From Hanleya hanleyi (Eukaryota; Mollusca; Polyplacophora; Lepidopleurida; Hanleyidae): DNA of 64,000 nt. Positions 38,201-50,200 of the stretch are shown piece by piece. Both the position numbers and the translations under genes were made by a program. Every line of letters starts with the position of its first letter. The first letter of the stretch is position 1. The stretch spans positions 47,725 through 111,724 of the forward strand of contig JAVTVY010025321.1 of NCBI GenBank assembly GCA_036873755.1, given 5' to 3'. The notes below the pieces were generated by a model. That model was not told the DNA's origin, ran no database searches, and was given only the letters and a program-made list of their open reading frames with translations.

Positions 38201-41200
38201 TGCGCGTATTCCAACATCAGATGGGGAGGGCGATACTGACTGCGAAGACGAAAGCGAGGACGAGGAACGCAAACCACCGAATGCCTACGCTCAGAAACTG
38301 AAGCTGCGTTTGTTGGAATACATGAGTCAATTACTCGTCCTTGGATTTAACTCAGGACGGTATGATTTGAACTTAATCAAAGAATTCTTGTACCCGTATC
38401 TCGCCAAAGCCGGGAATGTGAAATTCATCATTAAGAAGACGAACAACCACGTCGCTCTATCCATGACTTCACTCCGATTCTTAGACGTACGGAATTACCT
38501 GGCGCCGAATTACATCTATGACCAGTGGGTGAAAGCCTACGACTGCGCGTAGAGGAAAAGTTGCTTTCCATACAACTACATGACGAGTATCGAGCGTCTG
38601 GACGAACCCCAACTTCCACCCCAGGAGGCCTTCTACAACGAACTCAAAGGAGAAGCATTATCTGATGCCCTCTATATCGAACTGCAACAGGTATGGGTCC
38701 GTGAAGGTATGCAAACTCTCCGGGATTTCCTAGTCTATTACACCAATTTGGATGTCGTCCCCTTTGTGGAAGCTACCGACAAAATGGCCGCCTTCTACCG
38801 AGATATTGGTGTCGACGTATTCAAAGACTGTGTAAGCATCCCCGGTCTGACCCTGCGGTATCTGTTCCAGGATTTACCCACTTTCTTCGCTCTCATCGAA
38901 CAGAAAGACGCCGACATGTTTGACTGGTTGAAAGGAAATATCGTAGGCGGCCCCAGTATTATATTCCATCGGTACCACGAGAAAGAGCTGACTCGTATCC
39001 GAGGAGGAAAACTGTGTCAGAAAATAATCGGATTCGACGCCAATGCCCTCTACCTATCGTGTTTAAGTAAACCCATGACGGCCGGTCATTATACGCGGTG
39101 GCTCTCTGGGGGGCGGGAATTCAAAGCCCAACGATCTACAAAACATCAAGCAGAACAATGGCTGGATTGGGAAAGTCAGCGACGAGGCGTCACTATCCGT
39201 CACGAAGGCAACCACACGGAAAAACGGATCGGAGATCGGCGCCTTCCCATGGACGGATTTGCTGTCATCAATAGAATACCGACCGTGTTCCAGTTTCACG
39301 GCTGTTATTGGCACGGCCGTGAGTGTTCGTTCGCGGGAGGGCGCTATAACGAGCGCCGTGAACTGACCCCGGACGCCTTACGTCAACAAGTACAGCAGAA
39401 TGGTGACCACATACGTCGACTGGGCTACGCTTATGTACAACTATGGGAATGTGAGTTCCACCACATGAACCGCCGTCAACCCGAGTTATACTCCTTCCTA
39501 CACGCCCACGACCGACTGCTGGATTACCGGACTGTCATTACCATGACCGACATCCTACGCACATTTGAAACGGGAGACCTCTACGGATTCGTGGAATGTG
39601 ATCTGCACGTCCCTGCCCACTTGAAAGACACGTTTGGCGAATGTCCGCCCATCTTCAAAAACACCGAGGCGAGTCGAGATGATATCGGGCACCATATGCG
39701 CGCATACGCTGAAGAACACGACTACTACCTAACACGACCGCGGCGAATGTTGATCGGTCGCATGTGGGGCAAAAAAATCTTGCCGGGTACTCCTTTACTA
39801 CGCTGGTATATGAGGCACGGACTGGAAATTACCAAAATATACCAAGTCATAGAATTCACCCCCGAGGCTTGTTTCGAGCAGTTCGCGAACGACGTGACCA
39901 CCACCCGTCGCCAAGGAGACGCCGACCCAGTAAAGCCATCATCGCGGAAACGATAAATTACTCGGGAACAGTGGATATGGCAAAACGGTAACCAACGAGG
40001 ACCACAAAACAAGCCCGCAAACGCCTGAATTCACCCCCTATTCCGACGCAAGGAGATGATTGACGACACCACCTACGAAGTGACTTCAGCCAAAAAGACC
40101 ATAACATATAACCTACCGCTACAAATCGGGTGCATGGTGTACCAACTGGCCAAACTGCGAATGCTGGAATTCATATACGATTTCATGGGAGTGTATTTCA
40201 ACCAATCAGATTGGCAATTGATGGAAATGGATGCCGATTCTGCATACATGGCCGTCTCCAACCCGGACTGGGAATCGCTCGTGAAACCCGAACTACGAGC
40301 CCAGTATGAAGCGGAAAGAGATGAATGGCTACCGAGAAAAGACCACTACACCTATGACAAGCGGACGCCCGGCCTCTTCAAGTTAGAATGGTAGGGTAAG
40401 GCCATGATCGCTCTGTGTTCGAAAACATACTATTGCGATGGTGGAGACAACAACATATTCAGCTGCAAAGGATTCGGTCGACGCGACGCCAAAACCACCC
40501 AAGCCCTATACCTTGATGTACTCCAAAGCCAGACCAGCGCCGGTGGGACCAACAAAGGTTTCCCTATCATCGAGAACCAGATGCGCTCGTACACCCAGGA
40601 GCGGGACGCCTTCACGTACTTCTACCCCAAGCGGAAAGTGCTCTTCCATGGTGTGACTACAACGTATCTGGACATTTAGAGTGATATATATGAGCTTACA
40701 CTGCGAATATTGCGCTGGACTTTCAAATGTTTACAATAAGAGGAACTAACTGTTGTATATGTATGTTCTATAAACGCTGCAGTATAGATGGACTGACACT
40801 GTGGATATTCCACTGGACTTCAAATGTTATATAATGGGGAATAACTGTGGTATATATGTTGTGTTGTCTGTTATAAAATGCGGTTTTTCATACAACATTG
40901 TGAGTTTGGGTTGTTTTGTATACCGTAGTTAACCATTTGAAAAGAGCTAATTCTGTCGTATTGGCCTTGATGACTGACTCTCGTATTTCCCCTCGTTGCC
41001 CTGGTGGTAAAAACTAGGGGGTATAACTCCAGGTTGTCAGGTGAGCCGGTAGTGACCTTTGACCTTTTGATCCGGGTGTGACCTTTGACCTTTTGACCCG
41101 GATGTGACGTCATAGACGAATGAGGCGACCAGCCGCGTATGTCCATGGGACTACTTTTTCTCTTCGCGGAGGTCGACCGCATCACCGCCGGACTACTTTC

Positions 41201-44200
41201 TGGCCGCATCATCGTCAGACCGCATCACCGCGGAAGAATACAAAAGGTTATTTCCGATCACGTGACCGGAAGTAACGGAACTACTTTTGAACTTTGACCC
41301 GGATTTGACCTTTGACCTCTGCGACGTCATCGATGGCGTCATCTCCGCAGCACCGCTTGGGGGAAGTAGGTCAATAATAAGGAATTTACGCTTATACTAC
41401 TACTCACCCTGTACCCTCATATATTCCGGGTGTTTATACCACGCTACACGTATTCAACTCTTCCAGTACCCCCAGTACCATCAAATCAGTATCCTCTGGA
41501 ACCCGTCGCGACCCTCGGGGCGCCAAGCCCCACCCTCTACCTCCGAAAATAAGATTGAGTAGTAACCGTACCCGACCCCAAACTCTCCTATATTCCGACA
41601 GCTTACATCACCATGCCACGTATACACCATTCGACATATCCAGGACTCTAGGATCAATTGGCTCTTCTTGCTGCTAGTAAACAGACTGTGGGGTGGAAGC
41701 GGGATGGGCATATATTTAAATATGCTTTACTCATGAATATATGCAAATATCCGATCTGAGCACATGCTCCAACAGGATGGCCTGAGCGGCCCACAGAAAG
41801 AATATATTTACAAATTTATTTAAAGCAGTTCCAATATACAAAATGGGTGCAGGCTACGAATTTGCTAAATTTCAAGGTATAGGACAGTTTGGCATTGCTG
41901 GTATCAAACTGACTAGACTTATGAAAAGGAGCATCAGGGCCAACCGGAGGTAAGGCATCTAAGTCAGTTTGCCAGTGGCCTTGGTTAAATTCGTATCCAT
42001 GCTAGGTGTCTCCACGAAGCATTGAAACACATGGCCATGAAGGGGATGCGACTGATTGACTTCTACAATTCGATCAGTAAGCCAAAGCCGTCAGCCATCC
42101 CTTCATCGCCAGTGATTAATGATATACACTTTCTCACCAAATGCATACAAATCAGATATACAATGTTACGGTTTTAAGATGTTTGTGCTGACTGCCACTG
42201 AGAAAGTTCATCTGAAGAAGCAAAAGTGTACGACCAACATTACGTTCTGAACGAGTCACAGGCAATACCGTATGCAAGTGACAATGAGCTTCTACACCGA
42301 ACCAACCAATGCCAGACATAGAACATTTCATAACTTTATTATGGAGCTCCTGATATGCTAATAAGAGTAAAGTAAAGTAAATCAGTGTAAAGTAGGGCTA
42401 ATTTATGAATATGTAAATACCGCCTTTGGAAGACTGATATATTGTAAAAATTGCAAAAACATAATTGATGGCAGGTCAAACTAGAGTGACCAGTGATCTT
42501 GTCAGTTTCATGAATTTCCTTGCAGTATTTATCGAAATACATCTTCGGACAAACGAACCGGTGGACGACAAGGGCCACAGTACGCTGATAAACAGCTTGT
42601 ATCACTGACGTCCCTACTCAATTAGAGCTGTTTTGCCGTCCGTTTATTATTAGTTTTGCCGTTAACAACATACGAACGTTTGAAAAGGGAGACAACTCAT
42701 ATTGCCCAGACTCTTCCGTAAAAGTGATATTCATTGGTCATTGGTGGTTGGCCTGTGCAGAGCGCCCCCTTACGGCCAAGAGGCGCGAAATATGCGATGT
42801 GAATCAGCGGGGGGAACAAGGAGAGTAAGAATGTCAGTGATACATGCTGAATAGTATGAGCGTAGGGCCATATCAGTAACAATGGGATAAACGGTATTGC
42901 TCACTACCACTCTCGATCGCACATTTTGAAAACTGGCAACTTTGGAAATCGTAAGGAGCCTTGCTGTTGACCCACCGCCTCGGTGCTCAAAGTGATCTCC
43001 CCTCGATCAGAAGAAAATGATTGTGAAGGCTAGCATTTCACCTGAGCAAACATTTTTTCCGCCGAAATAAGGTGGAAATATGGAGAAAATCAATATACAA
43101 TTAAGAAATGTTCTTTACTGTCCTGGGGTGAATGTAAGACCTTTTTTAATTTCTCTCACTCAACGGGATTGTTTATGCTGACACATTAATATTTCTATTT
43201 TTATGATAAGCAGCTAAGGAGAGAATGACTAGGGCCTTGTGAAAGTGAACAATCAAAGTTGAAATATATGAACTGCTCACCGATGTGTTGGTCACCCTCT
43301 GAGCCGGATAACAGGGATCCGTATTATCAAACAAAGGGACTAATATGGTAAAGGATCCATCCGGCTGTTTAACCCCAATACACGCTGGGTCTGTTAGCAT
43401 CAGCTCTTGGTTAGGGAACAGCTGCTGGATGATGACAACCTGACCGGTGAACAGATTGGCGTGGTGAGGCTTGAAATACATCCCGATGTGGGTATCGTTA
43501 CATACGTCCACCGCCACTGAAACAATGATGTGGATTAGGTGTTGTATACTAGCAACAGATGATTCTAGATGACGCTATATTTGTTGCAATCATTGTCATA
43601 TTTGTTGCAATCATTGTCAGACGAGAACGTAAAACCACGTACGTGGTTCTTGTATACTAGCAACAGATGATTCTAGATGACGCTATATTTGTTGCAATCA
43701 TTGTCAGACGAGAACGTAAAACCACGTACGTGGTTCTTGTATACTAGCAACAGATGATTCTAGATGACGCTATATTTGTTGCAATCATTGTCAGACGAGA
43801 ACGTAAAACCACGTACGTGGTTCTTGTATACTAGCAACAGATGATTCTAGATGACGCTATATTTGTTGCAATCATTGTCAGACGAGAACGTAAAACCACG
43901 TACGTGGTTCTTGTATACTAGCAACAGATGATTCTAGATGACGCTATATTTGTTGCAATCATTGTCAGACGAGTACGTAAAACCACGTACGTGGTTCTTG
44001 TATACTAGCAACAGATGATTCTAGATGACGCTATAATTGTTGCAATCATTGTCAGACGAGTACGTAAAACCACATTCTCGGGTATGCTCCGTTACGTACA
44101 GGGCGGATTCCACGTAAAACTATACCACTTTTCCGTCAAATTGTCCGTCTCACCGGAAAAATGATGTTTGTAACATTAAAAATGTAAAAAAAAAACTGAC

Positions 44201-47200
44201 TCTGTGTCTTGTACTGTGTTTGCTGAATCCACAAATGTTGTGTAATGTATCAATATCTCAATATAAACAGTTTTTCTTATCACATTTCTTATCTGCAGTA
44301 TAATAGAGAGACAGAAATGTAAATGTTTCTAATGTCATTTGTTCTAACATCATATGTCCGTCCAACTTTTTTTTACAATATTCACCATAAAACAAATGTC
44401 AATTAAATTATTCAATTAAAGATTTACAGTGGTACTACATGTAGCTTGACCTTATTGAGATATATTTACCATTGCCAGTGTATCAAATGCAAATACATCG
44501 ATACTATGAGCGTTTGAAAAACGTTTCTAATGTCATTTCCGTCCAACTCCCGTGACGGAAATGACATTAGAATTTTTTTGAAAAGTCTCAATATTACAGC
44601 ATGGGCGATGACATACACTGACAATGGTATAGATACATCAATATGCTTGGCCTAATTCCACTGAGCATATGCAACTGCTTCTGTTATAAGAAATTTCTTG
44701 TACATATTACAAAATAGATTTTGACGGACAAATGACATTAGTAACACATATGTTACTAAATTAAATGTCATTTGTGTTTTGCTCCGCTTAACTAAAAACT
44801 GTACAAAGAATTCATAGGGTCACCTGTTTATTTTCATGCAATTCATTGACACATTTTAGATAATAAGGTACAGGGAACATTGTTTATGATGTTTTCCAAG
44901 TTATTGATGTTACTAATGTCATATTCCGTCAAGGACGGACATAAATGGGAGTTAGTGGTACGGTTTTGCGTGAAATAAGCCATACGTAAAAATGCAACTA
45001 TTCAAATACTGGTCCGAGCTTTCTGTAAACCCTTCAGCCGCAGGGCAGACAATTTCTGACAGATTAACTGACAATCTGTCAGAAATTATCCGTCGTGTGG
45101 CTGAAGCACAGGGGCTCGTTATCGTTGTTAATTGGTTAATTAGGTTGATTATAAGAGGGGGGGTCGCGGTAGGGAATATTCGGAGCTCCCTACCTCGACA
45201 CCCCCCTATAATCAACCCAATTAACCAATTAACAACGGTAACGAGCCCCTTTGGGCTGAAGGGTTTAGAGGAAGCACGATATAATCATCATCCGAAAGCA
45301 TGGTAGGATCATACGTAGACACTTTTGTACGTAGCCATGTGGTAACGGATGTTATCAGAGTGTATTAGAGCATTTCCCAAATGGTCACATCTCATTGGTC
45401 CCGTGAGATCCGAGATCGGCCCAATCACATTCATAGAAAGAAGACACACCTCCAGAAAAGCGAAGGATTGAGATGAGCCCTTGGTGGGCCTCAAAGCGTC
45501 CCCATCACAAATTAGAAAACACTATTGTCTATGTGAACTACCACCCATTTTATTTCCTCCAAATATATCTCTAGGCCCTTTGTAATATCGATCTTCTTAA
45601 GAAAAACAAATAACTACGCATCAGGATTGTGAGAAATAAAGTACCGTAGCTAATTTCCACATCTTCTTCCTCACCTTGAGCATTATCCCACAGTCGGCCC
45701 CATCCTCTGTGCTACAGTAGTCGCTTTCGAGGTCATATAGTGAAACCAGATCATTTCATTGGCTCGTTTAAACGGAGCGGTCATGTGACATTATGCGTTT
45801 TGAAGCTGGAATGGGGTAAAATACACGGTGAATGAAGTCAATATGCTAAGGGTAATTAAATGTGAAATTCCTCGGCACCTCTTCCCACTTCCCTTATATG
45901 TGTTGTAATCGTTAAGATGGATATAATCAAATACCTCTCATTTTCTCGCAATTGTCGCCGGTGAATCGTTGAGGACAATAACAAGCTTCGACCCCGCCTT
46001 GATTGAAACACGTGCCACCGTTTTCACAAGCTATCGTACATGTTCCAAGAATTGTATCTAGGGAAAACATCATAATTTAAAAACATTATATATCTGATTA
46101 AATTCAAGTAATGTAGTCCAATATAATTGTGTCTTCAGATTACAGAATGCCAACAAAGTGTTTCTATGGTGCCACCTATAGGGTAAACGAAATTCCGAAT
46201 TGGGCCCACAGTGGGGCCAACTACAGACGACTGTGAAGGAAACGCAATCCCAAGCGACATCATGTACCGAGCATACCACATTTGAGAAGAATCCGTTTAT
46301 TTTATTTTTTTTTAATTGTCCGGAAACGAAATTTCAAAAGTGGCGGCTAGAGCGGATGTTGATGAAATGAAATCCAAGCTACATCTTATGGCAAGGTATT
46401 CGCATACCGTACACAATTCTTTCCGATTTTATTGCCCGGAGACTAAAAGTGTTGCGAACCGACTTTAATACCACAGTTCTCCGCAAGTCTCTTTATGCAA
46501 GATTTCGTGCATTTTAACAGGAAGGTCGGCGGAAAACCAAAAATATATGCATGAAATTGACTAAATCTATACGATCTCGAAATGAAGTATATTGTACTTC
46601 AAATTTGGAATTGAAGAAGATGACCAGAGCATGTGGTACTATGAATGCATATGGTACTGTTAATGACTGAATGAAGTACACTATAAGTCAGAACATAAAA
46701 TATTAATTAATGTCTTAATTAGCAAATTCCATACCAGTATATTTTTCTGTCCTTGTGAACATATGTATTGGTATTCCTCATATTAGAAAATAAACTTGAC
46801 CTATATTATTTATAATATTTTCTTCATAATGCGTCTGATATCATATGAAAGAATTGACACAATTCTTCAAATACATTTATTTGCATATTTTTCTATATAC
46901 AGATCAGGATTAAACTGCGCACAGGTGAACATTTGTCGACATGTGCTATAATGTGCTATATTGAAGATCTCAATATATAATTTGGGAGATATATTGTTTC
47001 TCATTATGCTTTTCTAGGAAATGAAAAGAAGAGTTAATTTTTTTACGATATTAAAATTACGTGTGTCGAACAATTTCCAGGCGGAATATTCTAGATTTGT
47101 TCTTTTTTAAATTTCGAATAGCAAATAACTTTTGTATTTCCCTATTTTATTCAATAATTTATTAACGGTTAATCATTACTATGGTGTATACATGTATACC

Positions 47201-50200
47201 TGTAATATATTACAGGGTTACTATTGGTTTAACCAGCATGAAGAGTTCAGTGGATTTGACCAGTGTGTACAATTCATAATTCCGGTATATGCGTACTGGT
47301 CATCCGGGCTTGCAATCATACTAACGAGCTATAACCACCTGACAGCGCATGGTCAAGATTAGTTGGGTGTTGGAATCTGTATTCTCTTAATCTGATCTGG
47401 TCAATAGGTCAGGTTTCCCTGATTCCCGAGCTCAGATCATTTTATTCCCTAATCTGTTCTTCTGTAGATAGTGTGCTATATTTGACTCTGCAACAACTTG
47501 AAATCACTTGAGTTTATTAAACTTTAACGAATCATATTTAACGCCATGTCTTAGCTGTATAATGAAACAAATCATAAAAAAGGATGCAGTAACTGATTGG
47601 TCAGTATAGAATTTCTCAAATCTTGTATCCGAGAAAATATTACCAAGTAATGCTTGGACTTTCGCAATTCACAATTTAAGTGTTTATTCCCATGTCATGT
47701 CAAGTGTTTCGTTTACTACTAAGTATATAAGCTTCCAGTAAATTTGATATAATTAGATAATAAAATCTTATGTCCACAGACGGTATAACTAGGTTATGAG
47801 AAAAGTTGCTCTATTGTATCGGTATTCTGTCCTAGAAGAATAAATCTCGAAAACTTCATCTTTGTTCTGCCATGGTCGTTTAGTTCCTGATTCTTGATAT
47901 ATCCTAGAGAAAACTAGGTCCTTCCTGGGACCATCTTAATCAAGGTTATTCCCAATCCATCTCCTTCAGAAATTAAGATGTAACAAGCCCTAACATCTCC
48001 AATTACCTGTAAAAATATGCAAAACGCGGGTGTCATTTTTGTGTAATTATAATCATATCTCTTCCTATACTTATATGTTGCATGCGTTGCCATCACACAG
48101 GACACAGGTAAATGATATGTAGTGTTCCAAATTTTGCCGTAATTCATTTTGGGACAGTTTACCCCTCTAAACATACCACTTTCACTGGGCTACCTAACAT
48201 CTGGAAAATGGGCCCGTGAAAAAAGTATAGATGGAACACACTAATAAACAAAATGCATTACTCTAACATAGGACTTTTGGCATATTGGTGAAATAAAACT
48301 GTTAAAATTTGAATATAAGTGTGGAATATAAATTGTAGTGCATGAACTTACTGGTTTGTAGGTTACAGTCGAAGCCTTGAAAGCCCGACACAGGTGGGTT
48401 CGCCGCCGCACAGTCGCAGGTACCATCATTAACCTGACAAACGCCCACACCACTACGACACTGGGAGTTCAGACGCCGACAATTGAACGGGTCCCAGACT
48501 TGTGCATCTGAAGCAAAAAGTAAGAAACACGCAGCTGATACAAGAGCAACTCAATTTCAAAATGTCAGTATTATAACCCAAGTGTCGGAAACACATTCAA
48601 TGCTTGTTGAATAAGATGACCGACGTGCATGCCTTGTGGGAGACGTGAGGGCAGATTTGTTTTAATATCACACCCAAGGTTATTTCACTCATATAGTGAC
48701 AGTTTGATTGGTGGAGGAAGCCAGCAGTGTGTGCAGGCCTTATTTGTTACAAGCGTCTGGTCCGTCATTCATAATTCAGCCGTCGTTCATTAGAGAATAT
48801 CCGCGTCCATAATCCAAAGACCTATTCCATATTCCATATAACAGTATCAGCACCAAATTCAAAAAGACAATCATAGTATACATAAACATAGGATTGTGTC
48901 CTGCAAGAGAGAAGCGGTCAAAAGTTTTCAATGATGCCGGCAAGACATCATGATGTTCCAAAAATATCAAATCCGTATCGCTGATCAGTATTCTTAATCC
49001 ATAATATTCGTTGTTAAGTCGTCATCTAAAGAATGATGTATCTCAGTCACGCTTTGATTGTGACTGTTCATATGAGTACCATGAGGATCTTGAAGTACAT
49101 GGGTTCATACGGCCCCTAGCCCCGGGTTAAGCGGATCGCCATCTGCTGATCGATTTTTGGGCCGGCTGGGAGTCGATTTCCCGTAGGTCTTTGATATATG
49201 TGTTGGCCTTTGTTGGAAGTTGATGCTGGGTCGACATCGAGCCTTACAGACTAGTCTTTTTTGTTAAATGCCGGCATTTTCATCTGACGACGATACAGCT
49301 CACCAATTTCCAGTGTACGAGTTGTCACAGCGAAACAACTCACCAATTACCAACATACGAGTTGTCAGACCATTTCCATCATAGCTCTCTAGATTTGTAT
49401 CTAATACCGCTTATGCCGGTGCTAGGGGCCATGTGGTCATATCATCTAAAGTTGCCACATGAACAGGTACAATAAAAGCGTACCTGAGATACAACACATA
49501 TCACGAATCGTTAGATTTTTGGTATGTGCTTTAGAATTGGTTAACCGGAAGACTATACTGTGAAGTCATATGACTCTGTCAGTCATGTCGGCACCTCTTC
49601 CCACTTCCCTTATATGTGTTGTAATTTAGTGTATCTACATAACATATACATCGATTCTAGACTTACACAAACACCAAGTTAATCCTTTGGAAATAGAGCT
49701 CTGCCGAAAGCGCATTACGACATCTCCTTTAATCTCTTTAACCTAATATATATATTTAATCGATGATAACTTGTATATTTTTTCGACCTTATGTTGTCAA
49801 AAGCTTACCCTAGCTAGCCTGGGCCATCTGGGGTATACCGCAGCCTGAAAGGGGGAGAGGCACAAAGTGCCCCCTGTATATTTTCGCTATCGCAAAGGCT
49901 TGAGGACTGAAACTTACCACACTACATCTTTGGGTCAAGCTCTACAAGAATATGCAAAAAAAAACAACATGGCCGCCATGATGACGCCATTTTCAAAAAG
50001 ACCATTTTTGGACGATATTCGATCAGAATTTTCGAATGTTTTACTTTTTGTTTTTCCTCGAAAAAACAGCCCGATAAATTAGTAAATAATAATATGTTTT
50101 ACCCACTTTTCCATGCAGAAAGAAAAAAAGAAATCTGACGAAAACATCACTTCTCTGGTACCCCACATGGCCGCCATTTTGAATTTACTCATGATCCACT

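Larger units (their letters stand above)
35660..40679 (+). pseudogene. Polinton family B DNA polymerase, broken
   Basis: Order of landmarks: N-terminal region (35660-36490); C2H2 zinc finger CSKCHRVLDRSTYLHRHEKIC (about 37768-37830); exonuclease motifs YDFEA (about 37953), FNSGRYDLNLIK (about 38344) and YTNLDVVPFVEA (about 38738); polymerase motif A IGFDANALYLS (about 39028); an insert with FHGCYWHGREC; motif B GNSGYGK (about 39964); motif C EMDADSAY (about 40224); and a C-terminal NKTY-like SKTYYC. This is the arrangement of protein-primed polymerases of Polintons, which replicate the element. Breaks: in-frame stops near 35959, 37665, 37971, 38550 and 40392, frameshifts between about 39890 and 40056, and a 1-kb transposon at 36492-37561. 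Confidence 0.95.
29447..41404 (+). mobile_element. Maverick/Polinton DNA transposon, degenerate, in intron 4 of the ZP gene
   Basis: The element is 11,958 bp. Its ends are inverted copies beginning AGTAGTAGTATAAGCG, and it is flanked by the direct repeat CACCCT (29441-29446 and 41405-41410). A 6-bp duplication and AG..CT termini are the established marks of Polintons. Inside, all in plus orientation, are an RT-like frame, a small conserved gene, a DDE integrase with chromodomain, another small gene, a tandem-repeat block and a family B DNA polymerase. I found no capsid, protease or packaging-ATPase frame, and the length is short of the usual 15-20 kb. The copy is dead: the polymerase and integrase carry stops, frameshifts and later insertions. 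Confidence 0.95.

Noticed and set aside
43541..44072. Possible CRISPR array
   Set aside because: Units are fully tandem with no unique spacers, and the genome is eukaryotic; it is a satellite.
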